A DNA stretch of 64,000 bases from an uncultured Tateyamaria sp. (GCF_947497045.1 NZ_CANMEU010000011.1:40544-104543), one strand, 5' to 3'. Positions 18,085-27,359 are shown, numbered from the stretch's first letter. Program-made: numbers and translations. Notes: generated by a model not told the origin, from the letters alone.

Positions 18085-19319
18085 TACAGCAACGTCAATT
18101 GCTGGGGTGGGGGCGCGAACCGGGCGCGCAAATCCGCGCTGTCCGTCAACCCGCCGGGGGTCCATCCAAGGGCTGTGATGAACGCGCGCGCCTTTGTCAT
18201 CGATCCGCCCATGCGGGCCAGATCCTCATAGCGCAACGTGCGATGCCGCCGTGTGCTGAGGATCCGTTGCACCGATTTGACGCCAAAGCCGGGGACCCGC
18301 AGCAACATGTCCTTGCTCGCAGTGTTCACATCCAGCGGAAACAGGCCGCGATGCTGCAAAGCCCACGCCAGTTTAGGGTCAATATCAAGGTCCAGGTTCC
18401 CGTCCGGGGTTACACCCGTAATTTCGTTCAGGTCGAACCCATAGAACCGCAACAGCCAGTCCGCCTGATAGAGCCGATGTTCCCTCTGCAACGGCGGGCG
18501 GATCAGCGGCAGCTTGCTGGAACTGTCTGGGATCGGCGAAAAGGCCGAGTAATAGACCCGCTTCAGCTTGTAACTGGAATAAAGCCGGGTGGATTGCGAC
18601 AGCACCGCCGCATCGTTTGACGCATCCGCCCCCACAATCACCTGAGTGGATTGCCCTGCGGGGGCAAACCGGGGCGGGCGTTTGCCGGTGTGAGACCTGT
18701 CCTTGGCTACCTCTTTGCGCATGCGGACGTTGGCCATTGCCTTGCGGATTTGCGCGGGGTTCTTTTCCGGCGCGAAATTCTTGACCGACACATCCGTGGG
18801 GAGTTCGACGTTGATTGACAGCCGATCTGCCAGCAATCCCGCTTCTTCGATCAATTCGGGGGCCGCATCGGGGATCGTCTTGAGGTGAATATAGCCGCGA
18901 AAGTTTTCCTCATGGCGCAGCTTGCGTGCAATGCGCACCATGTCCGACATTGTCCGATCTGGCGACTGTATGATCCCGGACGACAGGAACAGCCCTTCAA
19001 TGTAATTGCGGCGGTAGAAATTGATTGTCAGATCCACGACCTCGTCCACCGAAAACCGTGCGCGTGGTACGTTTGAGGACACCCGATTGACGCAATAGCT
19101 ACAGTCATAGATGCAAAAATTTGTCATCAATATCTTGAGCAGGCTGATGCAGCGCCCATCCGGGGCATAGGCGTGACAAATCCCTGATCCCTCGTTCGAC
19201 CCCAATCCCTTACCATCGCGTGAATCGTGTTTGGTCGACCCTGATGAGGCGCAAGAGGCGTCGTATTTGGCCGCATCACTGAGGATCGCGAGTTTGGAGT
19301 CGAGAGAGTGTCGGGGCAT
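18084..19319 (-). CDS. Putative DNA modification/repair radical SAM protein (TIGR03916 type)
   Basis: 411 residues. A radical SAM motif CIYDCSYC (C-x3-C-x2-C) near residue 90 is preceded by a conserved KYDASCASSG opening. The C-terminus contains a helix-hairpin-helix-like segment (LLRVPGFGVKSVQRIL), consistent with DNA binding. The family nearly always sits next to DUF4130/UdgX genes, as here. The substrate is unknown; repair or reversal of a base lesion is presumed. ATG 19319 is preferred because ATG 19328 lies within the LexA box; neither has a clear Shine-Dalgarno, so leaderless translation is possible. Confidence 0.9.
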   Translation of the reverse strand: MPRHSLDSKLAILSDAAKYDASCASSGSTKHDSRDGKGLGSNEGSGICHAYAPDGRCISLLKILMTNFCIYDCSYCVNRVSSNVPRARFSVDEVVDLTINFYRRNYIEGLFLSSGIIQSPDRTMSDMVRIARKLRHEENFRGYIHLKTIPDAAPELIEEAGLLADRLSINVELPTDVSVKNFAPEKNPAQIRKAMANVRMRKEVAKDRSHTGKRPPRFAPAGQSTQVIVGADASNDAAVLSQSTRLYSSYKLKRVYYSAFSPIPDSSSKLPLIRPPLQREHRLYQADWLLRFYGFDLNEITGVTPDGNLDLDIDPKLAWALQHRGLFPLDVNTASKDMLLRVPGFGVKSVQRILSTRRHRTLRYEDLARMGGSMTKARAFITALGWTPGGLTDSADLRARFAPPPQQLTLL

Positions 19320-19322
19320 AAT

Positions 19323-19337
19323 GTTCATGGTATGTTC
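19323..19337. promoter_or_regulatory. LexA (SOS) box of the radical SAM-UdgX operon
   Basis: GTTC-ATGGTAT-GTTC, an exact match to the alphaproteobacterial GTTC-N7-GTTC direct repeat, ending four bases from the preferred start codon. It has the same form as the imuA box at 11194-11208. It also lies 110 bp upstream of the divergent UbiB-like gene, which could be affected. Confidence 0.85.
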
Positions 19338-19447
19338 TAATTCGCAGTGATGCAAGCAGATGTGATGCCGCGCTGGCCATGTATCGGCGAATTGATTTTA
19401 TGCATCCGACACTTAGCTTACGAGGGAGCCGAGGGCATGAAACACTG

Positions 19448-20779
19448 ATGAGCCAAAATAACCCCATATCGCGCCCGCTGGCGGTGCCGACAGGTCGCGT
19501 GTCGCGCATGATGCGCATGGGTGTGCTCGCCGCGGATGTGGCCGGACGCATGGCTGTTGACGGTGCGCGCCAGTGGGGCAAGGGCAGTCGCCCGACACCG
19601 CGCGAGTTGTTTATGACTCCGGGCAACCTGCGCCGCATGACGGATGAGTTGGCGCGCATGCGTGGGGCGGCGATGAAGGTCGGTCAGCTTGTCTCGATGG
19701 ATGCTGGCGATGTGTTGCCCCCCGAACTGGCCGAGGTTATGGCCCGCCTGCGCGCCGATGCTGATTTCATGCCGCCCAAACAGTTGCGCGATGTGCTGGA
19801 TACGGAGTGGGGTGCCGGCTGGCGTCAGCGCTTTGCCCAGTTTGATGTGCGCCCCATTGCGGCGGCCTCTATCGGGCAGGTTCACAGGGCGTGTTTGCCT
19901 GATGGCACCAAACTGGCGATCAAGGTGCAATATCCCGGCATCGCGCGCAGTATTGACAGTGACGTGTCAAACATTGGCAGTCTGATCCGCATGTCACGGC
20001 TGTTGCCCGAGGGCTTTGAATTGCGTCCCTATCTGGATGAGGCGCGCGCGCAACTGAAGGAAGAAGCGGATTACAACGCCGAGGCCGCTCATCTTGCGAC
20101 CTTTGGCCGATTGCTGAAAGATGATGCGGATTTTATCGTGCCCGCGCTCCATGCGCCGCTGACCACGCGAAAAGTGCTCGCAATGACATACGTGAAGTCT
20201 GACAAGATCGAAACGGTCGCTGAGCAACCTCAGGATGTGCGTGACGGGGTGATGTATGTGCTGTGTATGTTGATGTTGCGAGAGTTGTTTGAGTTCGGCG
20301 TGATGCAGACCGATCCCAACTTTGCCAATTATCGCTTTGATCCGGACACGGGGCGGATCGCCTTGTTGGATTTTGGCGCGACGCGCCGCGTGCCTGCGGC
20401 CTTGCAGACCCATATGCGTGCACTCTTGCAGGCCGGGTTGGCAGATCAACGCACCGAGGTTGGCCATATCGTGATGCAGATGGGATTGGTGCCGGATACC
20501 GTCGAGGCCCCGTTTCGCGACCGCATCCTTGATATGATCATGCTTGTCTTTGATGAAATCCGGGTCGCGCCCCTGCTGGACCTTGGCACATCGGATTTGT
20601 CCCGGCGGTTGCAGCGCGAAGGTGAGGCGCTGGCCGCTGCCGGTTTTGTGCCGCCTCCGGTGCCCATGGATTTGCTCTATATCCAACGCAAGGTCGCGGG
20701 CATGTTTCTGCTGGCGACCCGTCTGAAGGCTCGTGTGCCCGTGACAGAGTTGATCGCGACGGGGTTGAACCGCGTATGA
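19448..20779 (+). CDS. UbiB/ABC1 (ADCK)-family atypical kinase
   Basis: 443 residues. Motifs of the ABC1 kinase-like family are present: KxGQ (MKVGQLVSM, ~80), the Ala-rich loop AAASIGQVHRA, the lysine in LAIKVQYPG, catalytic-loop DPNFANYRF, and metal-binding LLDFGATR. Members act as ATPases that support ubiquinone biosynthesis or lipid handling. It lacks the C-terminal membrane helices of classical UbiB and heads an operon with an ABC transporter, so a lipid-related role outside quinone synthesis is plausible. Start 19448 follows GAGG; the ATG at 19379 lacks support. Confidence 0.9.
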   Translation: MSQNNPISRPLAVPTGRVSRMMRMGVLAADVAGRMAVDGARQWGKGSRPTPRELFMTPGNLRRMTDELARMRGAAMKVGQLVSMDAGDVLPPELAEVMARLRADADFMPPKQLRDVLDTEWGAGWRQRFAQFDVRPIAAASIGQVHRACLPDGTKLAIKVQYPGIARSIDSDVSNIGSLIRMSRLLPEGFELRPYLDEARAQLKEEADYNAEAAHLATFGRLLKDDADFIVPALHAPLTTRKVLAMTYVKSDKIETVAEQPQDVRDGVMYVLCMLMLRELFEFGVMQTDPNFANYRFDPDTGRIALLDFGATRRVPAALQTHMRALLQAGLADQRTEVGHIVMQMGLVPDTVEAPFRDRILDMIMLVFDEIRVAPLLDLGTSDLSRRLQREGEALAAAGFVPPPVPMDLLYIQRKVAGMFLLATRLKARVPVTELIATGLNRV

Positions 20780-21447
20780 CGCAAGCCGACCCGGCCCTTT
20801 TTCTATGCGGTGTTCAGAAGACATTTGCGGGGGCGGATGGGCCTGTGCGTGTGTTGGGTGGTGTGGACCTGACACTTGCGCCCGGTGAAACGCTTGCGCT
20901 GACCGGGGAATCCGGTAGCGGCAAAAGCACATTGCTCCATATTGCCGGTGGGCTTGAGGTCGCGGATGCTGGGACTGTGCGCGTGGCGGGTCACGATCTG
21001 ACCGGCTTGTCCGACAGTGATCGGGCCGTTGTGCGGTGTCGGGATGTGGCTGTGATCTTTCAACAGTTCAATCTGATCCCATCGTTGAATGTGGCGGACA
21101 ATATCGCGTTTCAGGCGCGGCTTGCAGGGCGTGCGGATATGGTCCTGATTGGCGATCTTGCCGCTCGGCTTGGGCTGTCTGATCAGATGCGCAAATACCC
21201 CGAGGCCCTGTCGGGCGGCCAGCAACAGCGTGTCGCCATCGCGCGGGCCATTGCGGCGCGTCCGCAAGTGTTGCTGGCTGATGAACCCACAGGTAATCTG
21301 GATGAAAGTACGGCCGTGCAGGTTCTGGACCAGTTGTTGACCCTCGTGGCGGATACGGGCGCTGCATTGCTGCTAGTGACACATTCACCCACCATCGCCG
21401 CCCGTATGGGTCGCCGGTTGCATCTTAGCCGTGGAGTGTTGGCGTGA
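20776..21447 (+). CDS. ABC transporter ATP-binding protein, LolD/MacB type
   Basis: 223 residues with Walker A (GESGSGKST, ~46), signature LSGGQQQRVAIARA (~147) and Walker B (VLLADEPTGNLD). The EPTGNLDE sequence is typical of the LolD/FtsE/MacB group, which couples to FtsX-like permeases. It overlaps the UbiB-like stop (ATGA) and the permease start by four bases (GTGA), so the two subunits are made together. The likely role is mechanotransmission or extraction of a lipid or lipoprotein at the inner membrane. Confidence 0.94.
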   Translation: MTQADPALFLCGVQKTFAGADGPVRVLGGVDLTLAPGETLALTGESGSGKSTLLHIAGGLEVADAGTVRVAGHDLTGLSDSDRAVVRCRDVAVIFQQFNLIPSLNVADNIAFQARLAGRADMVLIGDLAARLGLSDQMRKYPEALSGGQQQRVAIARAIAARPQVLLADEPTGNLDESTAVQVLDQLLTLVADTGAALLLVTHSPTIAARMGRRLHLSRGVLA

Positions 21448-23822
21448 CGCGTGCGTGCCTTGCGGCCTTGGCGTCGCACTGGCGTCGCAATCCTTTGCAG
21501 TCGTTTGCTTTTTTGGTCGGTCTCGCCTTGGCCACCGCCCTGTGGTCCGGTGTTCAGGCCATCAACGCCGAGGCGCGCGCAAGCTATGATGCGGCGGTGG
21601 CTACCTTGGGTGACGGACAGTTTGACCAGATATTGCCGCGCGCGGGGGATCGTATTGCCCAACAGGATTTTGTGACCCTGCGGCGTGCGGGTTGGCTGGT
21701 GTCGCCCATCATCGAAGGGCGACTGGACGGCGTGCGCCTGCTTGGGTTTGATCCGCTGTCTTCTCCTGCAAGGTTCGGCGTTGAAGGGATGGCAGAGGCG
21801 GGCGACCCGGACAGCTTCCTGAGTCAGGGCCAGCTTTATGCAACGGCTGAAACTGCCCAGGCACTCGGTGATGGTGTCACTGTTTTGGTTGAGGACACGA
21901 TCACGCCGGGCATCGCTGTCGGGGACGTCGGCGCGGTGCAACAACTGCTGAGGCGCGGTGACCTGTCCCGCCTGTTGGTGCAACCAGATCAGCCCCTGCG
22001 CCGCCCCGCCTTGGAAGACTTGGCCCCGCATCTGCGTCTGCAATCTGCCAGCCAGTCGGCAGATGTGGGTGAGTTGACCGAGAGTTTCCATCTGAACCTG
22101 ACCGCCTTTGGTTTGCTCAGCTTTGCGGTGGGATTGTTCATTGTCTACAGCACCATCGGCCTTGCGTTCGAACAACGGCGGGGCATGGTGCGGACGCTGC
22201 GCGCCTTGGGTGTGCCCTTACCACATCTGATCACGTTGATGGTTGCTGAGGTCGTTGCGCTCGCACTTGTCGGCGCAGGTATCGGGGTGGTTCTGGGATA
22301 TGTGATCGCCGCGCTGTTGCTACCGGACGTCGCTGGCACGCTGCGCGGCCTTTACGGCGCTGAAATGGCCGGAACGCTGCAATTCAGGGTCTCGTGGTGG
22401 GGGTCGGGCATGGCCATCGCGGTTCTCGGCGCTTTGGCGGCGGCGGGTGGACGGCTGTGGCAGATCGCGCGGATGCCGCTGCTGGCGAGCGCGCGACCCC
22501 GCGCATGGGCAATGACATTGGGCAATGCGCAGTTGGTTCAGGGTGTGGGCGCACTCGGCTTGCTGCTGTGTGCGGGTGCTTTGGCGGTATGGGGATCAGG
22601 GCTGGTTGCGGGTTTTGCACTGTTGGGCTGCTTCCTGATCGGGGCCGCACTCGCGCTGCCCCTTCTGGTGCGTCCGGTCCTGGCCTTGGCCGAGGGCACA
22701 GCCAAATCGCCGGTGGCGCGCTGGTTCTGGGCGGATACGCGCCAGCAATTGCCCGGTCTCAGCCTTGCGTTGATGGCGCTGCTGCTGGCCATTTCAGCCA
22801 ATATCGGGGTGGCCACCATGGTGTCGAGCTTTCGGCTGACCTTTGTGGCGTTTCTGGACCAGCGTCTTGCGCCCGAGCTTTATGTCGAGGCGGAAACTGC
22901 CGGGCAAGCCGCCGCGATCGAAGCGGCAGCGCCACGTCTCGGGGCAACCGCTTTGCCGTTGCTTGTGCGTGACACGCAAGTGGCAGGCCAACCGACGCGC
23001 CTGTTTGGGGTGCGGGTCGGGCCGACCTATCGCGAGAACTGGCAGTTCCTGGCCGCAACCCCCTCTGCGTGGGACCAAGTTGCCGCGGGCACTGCGGCTG
23101 TGGCAAATGAACAACTGGCTCGCCGTGCGGGGCTTTGGATCGGGGACCTTGTTGAGGTGGCCCCGGATCGCATGCTGCCCTTGGCGGCGATTGTGGCCGA
23201 CTACGGCAACCCACGCGGGCAGTTGGTGATTGGCGAGGCGCTGTTCCAAAGCCTTCACCCAGAGGTCAGCGCCCGTCAATTTGGTCTACGCACGGACGAC
23301 GCCGCAACTCTGCGGCGCGCCCTGAGTGATGAGGTGGGGATCGCCGACAGCGCCATCACCGATCAAGTCGCGCTCAAGGCATTTTCGATGAGCGTTTTTG
23401 ACCGGACCTTTACGGTGACCGCTGCGCTCAACGTACTGACGCTGGCCGTGGCCGGGTTTGCGATGTTGATGTGCCTCCTGACTCTTGCGGATTTGCGCGT
23501 GCCACAACTGGCTCCGGTCTGGGCGCTTGGGCTGACCCGTCGCCGCATTGGGCAGTTGGAGGTTATCCGCGCACTTGTTTTCGCTGGGGTTGTGTGCCTG
23601 TTCGCACTGCCTGTCGGGCTTGGTCTGGCATGGGTCCTTTTGGCGATTATCAACGTGGAGGCATTTGGCTGGCGTTTGCCGATGTATCTGTTTCCTGCGG
23701 ATTATGCGCGGCTTGGGGCATATGCGATATTAGCTGCCGGTACAGCTGCGGCGTGGCCTGCGATCCGTCTGATGCGGGTGCCGCCCAATGCGTTGCTCAA
23801 GGTGTTTGCCCATGAGCATTAG
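21444..23822 (+). CDS. FtsX-like ABC permease (AttF/AttG type)
   Basis: 792 residues with a GTG start. Hydrophobic segments lie near residue 20, three around 215-340, about four around 365-470, and three at the C-terminus, with two large periplasmic loops. This is the duplicated FtsX arrangement in which one long chain replaces two half permeases. It partners the preceding ATPase. Together with the following AttH-like gene this resembles attEFGH-type loci, where the transported substrate is unknown. Confidence 0.9.
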   Translation: MTRACLAALASHWRRNPLQSFAFLVGLALATALWSGVQAINAEARASYDAAVATLGDGQFDQILPRAGDRIAQQDFVTLRRAGWLVSPIIEGRLDGVRLLGFDPLSSPARFGVEGMAEAGDPDSFLSQGQLYATAETAQALGDGVTVLVEDTITPGIAVGDVGAVQQLLRRGDLSRLLVQPDQPLRRPALEDLAPHLRLQSASQSADVGELTESFHLNLTAFGLLSFAVGLFIVYSTIGLAFEQRRGMVRTLRALGVPLPHLITLMVAEVVALALVGAGIGVVLGYVIAALLLPDVAGTLRGLYGAEMAGTLQFRVSWWGSGMAIAVLGALAAAGGRLWQIARMPLLASARPRAWAMTLGNAQLVQGVGALGLLLCAGALAVWGSGLVAGFALLGCFLIGAALALPLLVRPVLALAEGTAKSPVARWFWADTRQQLPGLSLALMALLLAISANIGVATMVSSFRLTFVAFLDQRLAPELYVEAETAGQAAAIEAAAPRLGATALPLLVRDTQVAGQPTRLFGVRVGPTYRENWQFLAATPSAWDQVAAGTAAVANEQLARRAGLWIGDLVEVAPDRMLPLAAIVADYGNPRGQLVIGEALFQSLHPEVSARQFGLRTDDAATLRRALSDEVGIADSAITDQVALKAFSMSVFDRTFTVTAALNVLTLAVAGFAMLMCLLTLADLRVPQLAPVWALGLTRRRIGQLEVIRALVFAGVVCLFALPVGLGLAWVLLAIINVEAFGWRLPMYLFPADYARLGAYAILAAGTAAAWPAIRLMRVPPNALLKVFAHEH

Positions 23823-24852
23823 GCTGGTCGTCTTTCTTCTTTTTTGGCCTGTCAGCGTGTTCGCGCAGGGTTTTGCGGGTCTTGGCACGGACGCCCAAGG
23901 GTTTGAAGTACCGCAGGCCGGTCCGCAATTCGACTTTCCCGCAGATCACGGCCCACACCCGGATTATCGTATCGAGTGGTGGTATCTGACGGCCAACCTG
24001 ACAGATGTGGATGGGACGCCATATGGTCTGCAATGGACCTTGTTTCGCACGGCCCTCGCACCCGGAGAGGACGCCGGCTGGGCCTCTCCTCAGGTCTGGT
24101 TTGCTCATGCGGCGGTCACCACTCCGCAGGCGCATTTTGCCACGGAACGTTTCGCGCGGGGGGGCGTCGGAGTCGCGGGCGTCCAAGCCGAACCTTTCCG
24201 TGCCTGGATTGACGAATGGGCGATGGAGGGGCCGGACTTTGACACTCTGACTCTGACGGCCCAAGGCCCCGACTTCGCCTATGACATGGCGTTGCAGGCG
24301 CAGGGCCCACTGGTGTTTCACGGGCAGGATGGGTTTTCGGTCAAATCGGCCGAGGGGCAGGCGAGCTATTATTATTCTCAACCGTTCTACGAGATTGCGG
24401 GCACCCTGATGTTGCCAGACGGGCCAGTCGAGGTGACTGGCAATGCGTGGCTCGATCGGGAATGGTCGTCGCAACCACTGTCAGACAATCAGTCAGGTTG
24501 GGATTGGTTTTCACTGTCCTTTGATGATGGGACCAATTTGATGGGATTTCAGTTGCGCCAGCGCGACGGAACGCTTTACAGCGCCTCCACGTGGATCGAG
24601 GCGGATGGGCGCACCACAGCCTATCCCGACGGGGCGTTTGCCGCCCAACCCATGACCCAAAGCGAGGTGGGCGGGCGCGATGTGCCCACAACGTGGCAGG
24701 TACAGCTGCCGGGTCGCGGCGTTGATGTGCGTGTCGAGGCGCTTAACACCCAAGCGTGGATGCCGCTGAGCATCCCCTACTGGGAGGGGCCGGTGGTCAT
24801 CGAAGGCTCCCATACAGGCGTCGGTTATCTGGAGATGACAGGATATGAGTGA
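23812..24852 (+). CDS. Secreted AttH/CrtC-like (lipocalin-like) protein
   Basis: 346 residues. A signal peptide (SIRLVVFLLFWPVSVFAQG) is followed by the AttH/carotenoid 1,2-hydratase-like fold: PQFDFPADHGPHPDYRIEWW near the N-terminus, then GNAWLDREWSSQPL and WDWFSLSFDDGTNLMGFQLR. It is not necessarily a hydratase: no carotenoid genes are nearby, and relatives in att-type loci are periplasmic or lipid-associated proteins of unknown activity. The start codon overlaps the permease stop (ATG at 23812, TAG at 23820). Confidence 0.88.
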   Translation: MSIRLVVFLLFWPVSVFAQGFAGLGTDAQGFEVPQAGPQFDFPADHGPHPDYRIEWWYLTANLTDVDGTPYGLQWTLFRTALAPGEDAGWASPQVWFAHAAVTTPQAHFATERFARGGVGVAGVQAEPFRAWIDEWAMEGPDFDTLTLTAQGPDFAYDMALQAQGPLVFHGQDGFSVKSAEGQASYYYSQPFYEIAGTLMLPDGPVEVTGNAWLDREWSSQPLSDNQSGWDWFSLSFDDGTNLMGFQLRQRDGTLYSASTWIEADGRTTAYPDGAFAAQPMTQSEVGGRDVPTTWQVQLPGRGVDVRVEALNTQAWMPLSIPYWEGPVVIEGSHTGVGYLEMTGYE

Positions 24853-25399
24853 TCCAAACGATCTGGCGGCATTTCTGGAGGAAGGCTGGCAGTATTTGCG
24901 GCACGGTGTGGCTGACAGCAGGGCACCCGCGCGCTATCCGACTTTTGCGACCATCTCGCCTCGCGGGTTGCCCGAGGCGCGGACGGTGGCCCTGCGCCAT
25001 GCAGGGCAGGTGGCGGGCGTGGTCGAAGTACACACAGATATCGCCACCCCGAAAGTCGCAGCGCTTGGGTCAAACCCTCATGCTGCGCTGCATGTGTGGG
25101 TTCCCAGATCCAACCTGCAAATCCGCCTGACCACCCATGTCACGATCCAGACTGGCGATGCAGTGCAGGCGGCCTGGGACAAGGTGCCCGCCGCCTCGCG
25201 GGTGTCCTACGGGACTGTGCCTGATCCCGGCACCCCGATTTCAGAGGTTTATGCCTATGATAAACCGGTGCGGCGGGATCGGTTTGCGGTGCTATACTGC
25301 GTCATCACGCACATTGATCTTGTGCACCTCGGGGCGCGGCACCGTCGCGCCGAATTCCTGCGGTCGGACGCGTGGAAAGGGCAATGGTTGGCCCCCTGA
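24845..25399 (+). CDS. Pyridoxamine 5'-phosphate oxidase-fold protein
   Basis: 184 residues with a PNPOx-like split-barrel (FATISPRGLPEARTVALR, then HVWVPRSNLQIRLTTHVTI). Proteins of this fold bind FMN, F420 or haem. It is shorter than true PdxH and lacks that enzyme's C-terminal substrate motif, so I do not call it PdxH. It is the last gene of the UbiB-ABC-AttH operon and overlaps its neighbour by 8 bp. Confidence 0.82.
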   Translation: MSDPNDLAAFLEEGWQYLRHGVADSRAPARYPTFATISPRGLPEARTVALRHAGQVAGVVEVHTDIATPKVAALGSNPHAALHVWVPRSNLQIRLTTHVTIQTGDAVQAAWDKVPAASRVSYGTVPDPGTPISEVYAYDKPVRRDRFAVLYCVITHIDLVHLGARHRRAEFLRSDAWKGQWLAP

Positions 25400-25476
25400 C
25401 CCGCGCTATGTCGGCCGGGTGTGATGCTGACCTTCTCCGTGGCGGAACTGTGCGTCGCCGCCCTTCAGTCTGCCAA

Positions 25477-26646
25477 TCAGTACGGCAACCCGACATAGTT
25501 TAGCGCCATGGCGGCTTGCGCTTCGGGGCTGTCGCGCAGCAGGGCCAGCTCGGCCAACTGCATCTTTTTGTCAAACTCGCTTTGACCGGGGTAGTGGTGC
25601 ATGAGGTTTGAAAACCACCAGCTGAACCGCTCGGTCTTCCACACCCGCGCCAGCGCCTTTTCCGAATAGATATCGATGCCATGGGTGTCATTGTCGGCAT
25701 AGAACTGGCGCAAACCCTGATTAAGATAGTGCACATCCGAAGCTGCGGTGTTCAGCCCCTTGGCCCCGGTGGGCGGGACGATATGCGCGGCATCCCCGCA
25801 CAGGAACAAGCGCCCCCACCGCATCGGTTCGGTGACGAAACTGCGCAAGGGTGCGATGGATTTTTCGAGGGCTGGCCCTGTGGCGAGGGCCTCGGCGGCG
25901 CTGGGTGGAATGCGGCGGCGCAGCTCGTCCCAGAAGGCGTCATCGCTCCAGTTTCCGGCATCATCGCCCGCGTCGCATTGGATGTAATACCGGCTGAGAT
26001 TGGTATTGCGCATCGAACATAAGGCAAAGCCGCGGTCGGAGTTGGCATAGATTAATTCGTCATTCACGGGCGGTGTTTCGGACAGCACGCCAAGCCAGCC
26101 GAACGGATATACCTTTTCATACTCGCGGCGGACAGATGCCGGGATTGTCTGGCGACTGACCCCGTGGAAGCCATCGCAGCCAGCCACGAAATCGCAGTCG
26201 ATGCGGTGGTGCGTGCCGTCCTGGTCATAAGTCACGAACGGGGCGTCGGTGTCCGCGTCATGGATCACCACGTTGTCGACTTCGAACCGCGTGTCACCTC
26301 CGGTCTTGTCGCGCGCATCATAAAGGTCGCGTGTCACCTCCGTCTGTCCATAGACCATAACAGTCGCATCCGTATGCTGCGTGAAATCTACCCGGAACAT
26401 GTCGTTGTCATAGCCGATCAGGGTGCCGTCATGGACAAACCCTTCGGCCTTCATCCGGGCATCCACACCCGCCTCGCCCATCAGTCCCACGAGGCCGCGT
26501 TCAAGCACCCCGGCGCGTATCCGGCCCAGCACGTAGGCGCGTGACTTGCGTTCGAGTACAATCGCTTCGATCCCGGCCTTGTGCAGCAACTGGCCAAGCA
26601 AAAGCCCGGATGGTCCACCACCGACAATGACAACTTGGGTGCGCAT
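25477..26646 (-). CDS. pobA: 4-hydroxybenzoate 3-monooxygenase
   Basis: 389 residues, the normal length. This FAD monooxygenase converts 4-hydroxybenzoate to protocatechuate with NADPH and O2. Motifs include GGGPSGLLLGQLLHKAGI (dinucleotide binding), LGRIRAGVLE, DCDFVAGCDGFHG and LFLCGDAAHIVPPTGAKGLN. The substrate residues of the family are present (Ser/Arg in CSMRN, Pro-Pro before TGAKG, terminal Tyr in NYVGLPY). It lies 50 bp downstream of a TetR gene on the same strand; the usual adjacent PobR-type regulator and protocatechuate genes are not in the window. Confidence 0.95.
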   Translation of the reverse strand: MRTQVVIVGGGPSGLLLGQLLHKAGIEAIVLERKSRAYVLGRIRAGVLERGLVGLMGEAGVDARMKAEGFVHDGTLIGYDNDMFRVDFTQHTDATVMVYGQTEVTRDLYDARDKTGGDTRFEVDNVVIHDADTDAPFVTYDQDGTHHRIDCDFVAGCDGFHGVSRQTIPASVRREYEKVYPFGWLGVLSETPPVNDELIYANSDRGFALCSMRNTNLSRYYIQCDAGDDAGNWSDDAFWDELRRRIPPSAAEALATGPALEKSIAPLRSFVTEPMRWGRLFLCGDAAHIVPPTGAKGLNTAASDVHYLNQGLRQFYADNDTHGIDIYSEKALARVWKTERFSWWFSNLMHHYPGQSEFDKKMQLAELALLRDSPEAQAAMALNYVGLPY

Positions 26647-26696
26647 AGGCCCTCAATTCCTGAAAAGGCAATCTTTGAGGCGGTCGTGGTCGGGGG

Positions 26697-27359
26697 TCAA
26701 GCGTCGGTGACAGCACGCGCGTATTTGATAAAGGCGTTGATCTCTTTGGGGTGCGCAGATTTTCCGGTGAAGGCCACCAGATATCCGGGCACCATCGCCA
26801 GACGCTCTGCAAGGGTTTCGCCCAGGTTTGCGTCATCATATCCAAGCTGCATGTAGTAGAGGACCCGCGCGCGGGCCTTGGCCTCAAGCGGGTCATAGCT
26901 GAAACGGGCGAACATCGCGGTCAGGGCCGCCAATCGCGCGTCGTCCCCGGCCTTGAGCACCACGTTCACCCGATCAGACCGGCGTGCCCAATCCCGGATC
27001 GCAAAGTCGAGCCGATTGTCGAACAGGTCGGTGTTGATGTTGCAATGAAACACGTTGCAGCAGGCGGTAGTGATCGTATCAGCGGGCGCATTGGCCTGCG
27101 CGACCATGGCGGCGGTGTTGGTGTCCTGCCAATGTTGTAACAGGGCATCCAGCAGGTTGCTCCGGTTCTTGAAATACCAATAGAAACTGGATCGCGACAC
27201 ACCCAGCCTGGCGGCCAGATCGGCTACTTTGACTGTCTCGACCCCACCTTGTTTCAACACAGCGAGGGCCGCGTTCAGCCAATCCTGTCGGGTGACTTTG
27301 ACATTGCCAATCAGTGGATTCTTGGCCGGGTTATCCCGGTGCAGCAGGGGGGCACCCAT
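26697..27359 (-). CDS. TetR-family transcriptional regulator
   Basis: 220 residues. The HTH spans about 22-62 (LNAALAVLKQGGVETVKVADLAARLGVSR split over helices 1-3, then SSFYWYFKN), with an effector domain of about 150 residues. The start at 27359 overlaps the stop of the MttB-like gene (TGATG). An in-frame extension to 27680 is antisense-like and rejected. It is co-transcribed with the flavoprotein and methyltransferase genes and could regulate them or pobA just downstream. Confidence 0.9.
   Translation of the reverse strand: MGAPLLHRDNPAKNPLIGNVKVTRQDWLNAALAVLKQGGVETVKVADLAARLGVSRSSFYWYFKNRSNLLDALLQHWQDTNTAAMVAQANAPADTITTACCNVFHCNINTDLFDNRLDFAIRDWARRSDRVNVVLKAGDDARLAALTAMFARFSYDPLEAKARARVLYYMQLGYDDANLGETLAERLAMVPGYLVAFTGKSAHPKEINAFIKYARAVTDA

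Noticed and set aside
21183..22175. 330-codon minus-strand frame opposite the ABC ATPase and permease
   Set aside because: Crosses the GTGA junction of two coupled genes; composition is arginine/glutamine-rich as expected of an antisense frame.
23812..24852. Calling the AttH/CrtC-like protein a carotenoid hydratase
   Set aside because: No carotenoid genes are present, and the gene belongs to an ABC-transporter operon; the fold is shared by non-hydratase proteins.
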